This document shows positions 59,518 to 64,000 of a stretch of DNA of 64,000 nt, one piece after another. Position 1 is the first letter of the stretch, and each line of letters starts with the position of its first letter. This DNA comes from Tamarix chinensis (lineage: Eukaryota; Streptophyta; Magnoliopsida; Caryophyllales; Tamaricaceae). The stretch covers positions 53,322,638 through 53,386,637 of the forward strand of contig CM060177.1 of NCBI GenBank assembly GCA_030549775.1, written 5' to 3'. The translations under genes and the position numbers were made by a program. Below the pieces are notes generated by a model. It did no database searches. It was not told where the DNA came from and saw only the letters and a list, made by a program, of their open reading frames with translations.

Positions 59518-60166
59518 GTCAAAACGACCATTGTTTAGGACGTACCGATCAACTAGTTTTACAACCAATAGACTGGTTCCTCTAGACTGATCGACTGGTT
59601 AGTATTAAATGTCAATTTTCTACCCATTGGCCAAAATGGATTTTTTGTAAATTTTTATCTAACGGTTATACAAGAGGGTAACCCTTTAAAATAAGGTCCC
59701 TATACATTTATTACAACCAACTTTTTAGATCATTGATTTTATAATTAATCTCCTATAATAAAATCATTCAATTGCTTACTTAAATTTCTAAACTTTCATA
59801 TTTCAAAGTTTTTACTGAAAAGTGTTATTCACTCACTTCTCTTAGCTAGAACTGTTCTCAAATTGTAATATCCCACATTACATCTAGCTACATTACATCT
59901 CATGCAAAGATCTACATTTACATATTTGTATTTTGGTGAGAACTATTGTAATCACAACCTATTCTTAAAATTCTCTTAAAGGAGTTAGTAAGTGTTTGAC
60001 TATCATTCTTAAGAGATCATTGTGGTGAGTCTAGAGAAGATAAATAAGTGAAGTTGTAAATCATCTCTTAGAGGGTCATTTAAGGCTCATAAATCGAGAG
60101 AAGAGTGATCATCAATAAAAACACGTCACTATTTCTAAAATTGAGAAGGGAGAACCTTTTGGTAGT
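59518..60166 (+). mobile_element. 5' LTR (truncated) of a SIRE-like copia element
   Basis: Matches 62825-63512 of the 3' LTR through CTACCCATTGG, CAAGAGGGTAA, TTATTACAACCAACTTTT, AGAAGATAAATA and AAAATTGAGAAGGGAGAACC. Its first kilobase (including the 62.2-62.7 kb tandem) is missing. Confidence 0.75.
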
Positions 60167-60544
60167 GGATGTAAAGTAAGTGCTTCATTCCACAAAAAAA
60201 CTTCACTTTCTCCCTCACTTTACTCTCAAATAAGTAGTATATCCAGACTTGATTCATCTTTTCTATGTCAATCTTAATGTCCATGTTCAAGGAAGCACTA
60301 TCACCACACATGTTTTGGGTGTTCCCATTGTTCTCAATGAAGCTAGGATGGCTTACATACCTAGGATTCATCACATCAAGACCGTCATTACCTATGTCGA
60401 GTGAATGTGCACTCACATTCTAGATGAGATCCAAACTGATATGCATTGCCTATTGTCTTTAATTCATTTACCTTGAACTGGGTTTAGGGTAGATATGACT
60501 CTCAAGGATTGGTATAGGGTGGATCACATCCTCTCTTCCACTCC

Positions 60545-61060
60545 CATCCTCTTCGAGGCTAACATATTTCGGCATATGCCACATATGGAGGGGCACAGCT
60601 AGGTAGCCTTAGGATATAGATCCCTTATCATGTGTATTCTTCAAGATTTTTATGCCAATCTCAAAGGCTTTTTGGCTACCCCACGACACCTAAATAGCAG
60701 CATAGATATCCTTGATGCGGTCACATTCAAATGCATGGGATATCAAATGAGCTTGGATGGCCAAACACTCGAGCTTACCCCTAAAGTTCTTACCTCTCTA
60801 CATCGCAGTGGTCACTTCTCCACACCGTCTACACCACCGCCTTTATAGGCCACTGCTGATGATATTCTACCACTAATGGATAACCCTCTAGATCCCATAG
60901 ATATTCCCTCCTCATCCACAAGAGGTCCTTCCAAATCTACCTCTTCCCCTTTCACCTCTCATACACCTTATATGCCTCCATCCATAGGATGTGTGACTCC
61001 TACTAGTGTCCATGATCTCCTTCTTTGGGTTGTTGGCATGCTTAATTCCATGGAATAAAG
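60545..61060 (+). pseudogene. Unrecognised retroelement-derived reading frame
   Basis: In one frame, open segments at 60630-60848 and 60876-61058 follow each other, separated by a stop. They contain FYANLKGFLAT, DAVTFKCMGYQMSLDGQTLE and a Ser/Pro/Thr-rich tail (SSSTRGPSKSTSSPFTSHTP). The pattern of a globular part followed by a Ser/Pro tail recalls the plant retroelement protein often called 'putative plant transposon protein', but I cannot confirm this. It is broken by stops. Confidence 0.4.
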
Positions 61061-61828
61061 CTAAAGATCCATGGGACAAAGTTACATGCACTTCACTCTC
61101 AATTTCAACTTGACTTTGCACCACATCATCAAGATCGCATGGAAACATCCCCCGGTAACACCTCTATCCACCTTGACCCTACTCCATATGATGCTCATAC
61201 TGACATTGCACTTTCTGCTAATCGTGCACTTGATTTTCCCCTCACAATGGTCTCACAGATTGCACCTGTTGCAGTCAATCCACTAACTCCAAAGCCACTA
61301 CCAATGATGACATCAATGTTTGACCTAGGCCTATGGCGACTGGTTTAGCTGCATCACCATCAGAGACTTTTTGTCCTTTGTGATTTTGTCTTGTCCATCT
61401 ATAACTGTTGGTGTATCTAAGTCTTAGCCCAATATATTTTTAGTTCTAACTATGTATTTGGCATCCTTATCATATATATATTCTATGTCATGTATTACTA
61501 AATTTTCAATTGTTAATGAAAACTTTATCCTTCTTTACACTATCATATATGTTTTGCTCAGGGGGAGTGTTATGTAAAATTCTTTCATGGTTTCTTATGT
61601 TTCATTTATTCTATGCGCTTGTTAAGGGGGAGCTCATCCTCCCTAATGGGGCAGTGTTTTCTTACCGAATTACTTTTAGGCTACTTCCTCCTCTTACATT
61701 TTACTTATATCCAAAAAGGGGAGAGAACCCAAAAGCTTTTTGATTAAAAGTGTAAAATTAGTAAATGTTTGACTACCATTTCATTCATTACTCTTTCACA
61801 TTTACAATTATGTATTTTTGTTTATCAT

Positions 61829-61843
61829 AAAAAAGAGAGAGAT
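61829..61843 (+). other. Polypurine tract
   Basis: AAAAAAGAGAGAGAT lies immediately before the 3' LTR start TGTTAACC at 61844, the position expected for plus-strand priming. Confidence 0.7.
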
Positions 61844-63604
61844 TGTTAACCTCAAAGGTTAAACAATGTTAGTATACTTGTTTTGATGATAACCAACAAA
61901 TCTTGATAACTAATATTTTTGCTTAAGCGTGCATATCTAAGAAAAAAACACATACAAAAAGGAACAAAGACTTGAAGATAAGTATTTTAGGAGTCTTAGG
62001 TATATTGTAAAGAGTTAAGTTGACAAAAATTCATATTTCAAACAAAACTCTTTAAAACACTTTTTTGAAAAATAAACTACTTGATTTTATTTCATAAATC
62101 TTTTAAAATAATTTTCAAAGAAAAATTGATTGGTTCCGGTTGATTGGTCCTCATACAGATCGATTAGTTTAGTTTGAATAAAATCACTGGTTGTATTAAA
62201 ACTTAGATGGAGAGATTGGTAGATAAAACCGATCGACTAGTTTTTGCAAACTGATCGACTGATTTGACCAACCAGTTCATGGGTTTCACTTTTATAGAAA
62301 CCTAGTTCACCTTTGTTTAAACATATCAACTTATTTAGGCAAACCGATCGACTAGTTTGACTAATTAGTCCATGGATTTAACTTTTGTAGAAACCTAAAT
62401 CATCTTTGTTTAAACAAATCAACTACTTTAGGCAAACCAATCGACTAGTTGAGAAACCAGTAGATTGGTTTGACCAACCGGCCCATGGGTTTCACTCTTG
62501 TGGAAACCTAGTTTTTTTCTATTTAAACACATCAACTAGTTCAGGTAAACCGATGGGCTGGTTGAGAAACCGATCGACCGGTTTGGCCAACCAATTCATG
62601 GTTTTTATTTTTTGTAGAAACCTAGCTCCTCTATGTTTAAACACATCGATTGGTTTTGACAAATAGATTAAGTGGTTAACAAAATGATCAAATGGTTTTA
62701 TAAACTAATCGACTGGTACAATGAACAAATCGCCTGGTCTCACCATACCAAGACAGTGTTCATATATGTTTTAAGACCGACCGTATACAATATCAAACTG
62801 ATAAACTGGTTCACACAATGATAACTTTCTATTTCGGTCAAAACATGAATGGTTGACTAGTTAGAACATATCAATCGACTGGTCATACAACCGATTGACT
62901 GGTTCGTCCAAACCAATGAACATGTTAGCATTAAATGTTGATTTTCTACCCATTGGACAAAAAAGCTTTTTTGTACATTTTTATCTAACAACTATACAAG
63001 AGGGTAACACTTATAAATAAAGTCCCTCTACATTTATTACAACCAACTTTTCAAATAATTTATTGTGCAATTAATCTCTCATACTAAAATCATTTAATTC
63101 CTCACTCAAATTTCCAAACTTTCATATTTAAAATTTGTATACTGGAAAAGGTTCTTTGATCACTTCTCTTAGCTGAAACTATTCTCAAATTATAATATCC
63201 CACATTACATCTAGCTAGATTACATCTCATACAAATATCTACACTTTCATATCTTATATTTTGGTGAGAATTATTTGTAATCACAACCTCCTCTTAAAAA
63301 TCTATTAAAGGGATTAGTGAGTGTTTGCCTATCATTCTTGAGAGATTCATGTGGTGAGTCTAGAGAAGATAAATAGGTGAAGTTGTAAAGCATCTATTAG
63401 AGGGTCATTGAGATTATAAGGCTCGTAAATTGAGATAAGAGTGATCATCAATAAAACACATCACTATTTCTAAAATTGAGAAGGGAGAACCTTTTAGTAG
63501 TGGATGTAAAGAGTAATTTACTATTAAACCTCTTTACATCGTGTGTTAATTTTTATTTAGTCATTTCCACTCCACAAAACCCTATTTACCCCCTCTAGGG
63601 TGTT
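61844..63604 (+). mobile_element. 3' LTR of the SIRE-like copia element
   Basis: Starts TGTTAACCTCAAAGG, with TTGTTTTGATGATAACCAAC shortly after, a signature of SIRE-type LTRs. It carries a tandem at 62217-62680 and a TATA box TATAAATAA at 63012-63020. It ends near CCCTATTTACCCCCTCTAGG (63576-63600), where F-family sequence takes over. The exact end and the duplication were not identified. Confidence 0.7.
62217..62680. repeat. Tandem repeat of 93-113 bp with CGATCGACTAGTT motifs
   Basis: About 3.5 units begin TAGAAACCTAG near 62295, 62388, 62500 and 62613. Each has TTTGTTTAAACA(C/T)ATCAACT, AGGCAAACCGATCGACTAGT and GACCAACC(A/G)G(T/C)(C/T)CATGG. The 86-codon frame 62406-62666 runs through it and is an artefact. 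Confidence 0.8.

Positions 63605-64000
<396 letters not shown>

Larger units (their letters stand above)
60167..61843 (+). mobile_element. Shrunken internal region of the SIRE-like element
   Basis: Only about 1.7 kb lies between the LTR copies, too little for gag-pol. No protease, integrase or RT motif is visible. The 3' part has the GGGGGAG-type runs (TTTGCTCAGGGGGAGTG near 61553, AAGGGGGAGCTC near 61624) that are typical of the region before the 3' LTR in SIRE-type elements. The copia assignment rests on these and on the LTR start, so it is tentative. Confidence 0.55.

Noticed and set aside
60912..61148. Minus-strand frame opposite 60876-61058
   Set aside because: Shadow frame without motifs; the plus strand fits the direction of the surrounding element.

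Overview
The window looks like repeat-packed intergenic or heterochromatic DNA from a flowering-plant nuclear genome. It is AT-rich and has no rRNA or tRNA gene and no intact host gene that I can find. Almost every stretch belongs to a transposable element. The families present are typical of angiosperms: Ty3/gypsy chromoviruses with very long LTRs of the Tekay/Del type (termini TGTAACACCCC...GGGGTGTTACA), a TAT-lineage gypsy element, a SIRE-like copia element, an L1-type LINE, a CACTA element and a hAT element. The species cannot be named from the sequence alone.

The layout is a set of nested insertions, most of them proved by target-site duplications (TSDs). Bases 1-7 and 7551-7917 are a piece of a D/E-family LTR. 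It is split by solo LTR 'A' (8-7545, minus, TSD ACCCT), which carries a non-autonomous hAT element (2364-5150, TSD TATGCCTC) filled with a GGGTCGGGTCATTTC minisatellite. Next comes a plus-strand gypsy element: 5' LTR 'F' (7918-26473), a tRNA-Met primer site at 26477 and a gag remnant. F is interrupted by solo LTR 'B' (11664-26399, TSD GTAAC). B itself holds a CACTA element (14748-20390) and a near full-length but stop-damaged LINE on the minus strand (about 21056-26067).

From 27005 to 34514 there are broken LTRs related to F in both orientations. A TAT-type gypsy element begins at 34522 with a compact LTR. Its gag leader is split at 35160/45615 by solo LTR 'E' (plus, TSD GTGAT), which in turn holds solo LTR 'D' of the same family in the opposite orientation (38361-43564, TSD GGTAG). 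Decayed TAT gag, protease and RT follow (45.87-48.25 kb). A further long-LTR family, 'J' (48363 to about 57990), surrounds a gypsy RT fragment and is split by solo LTR 'C' (49433-54023, minus, TSD GGAGT). The right end holds D/E-family fragments, a SIRE-like element with two LTR copies (59518-63604), and another F-family piece with a 110-bp (TAA)n tract.

Nothing here works as a pathway. The main interest is the internal architecture shared by the long LTR families. Each has a GC-rich polypyrimidine block, in two copies with a visible TATA box. Several then have ATT microsatellites and a GGTAAG donor-like site, followed by a family-specific minisatellite. Next come arrays of short hairpins (CCACCGGCTATAATAGTGG type) introduced by a CACTTAAAGTG palindrome, and in most families a conserved block of about 75 bp close to the 3' end.
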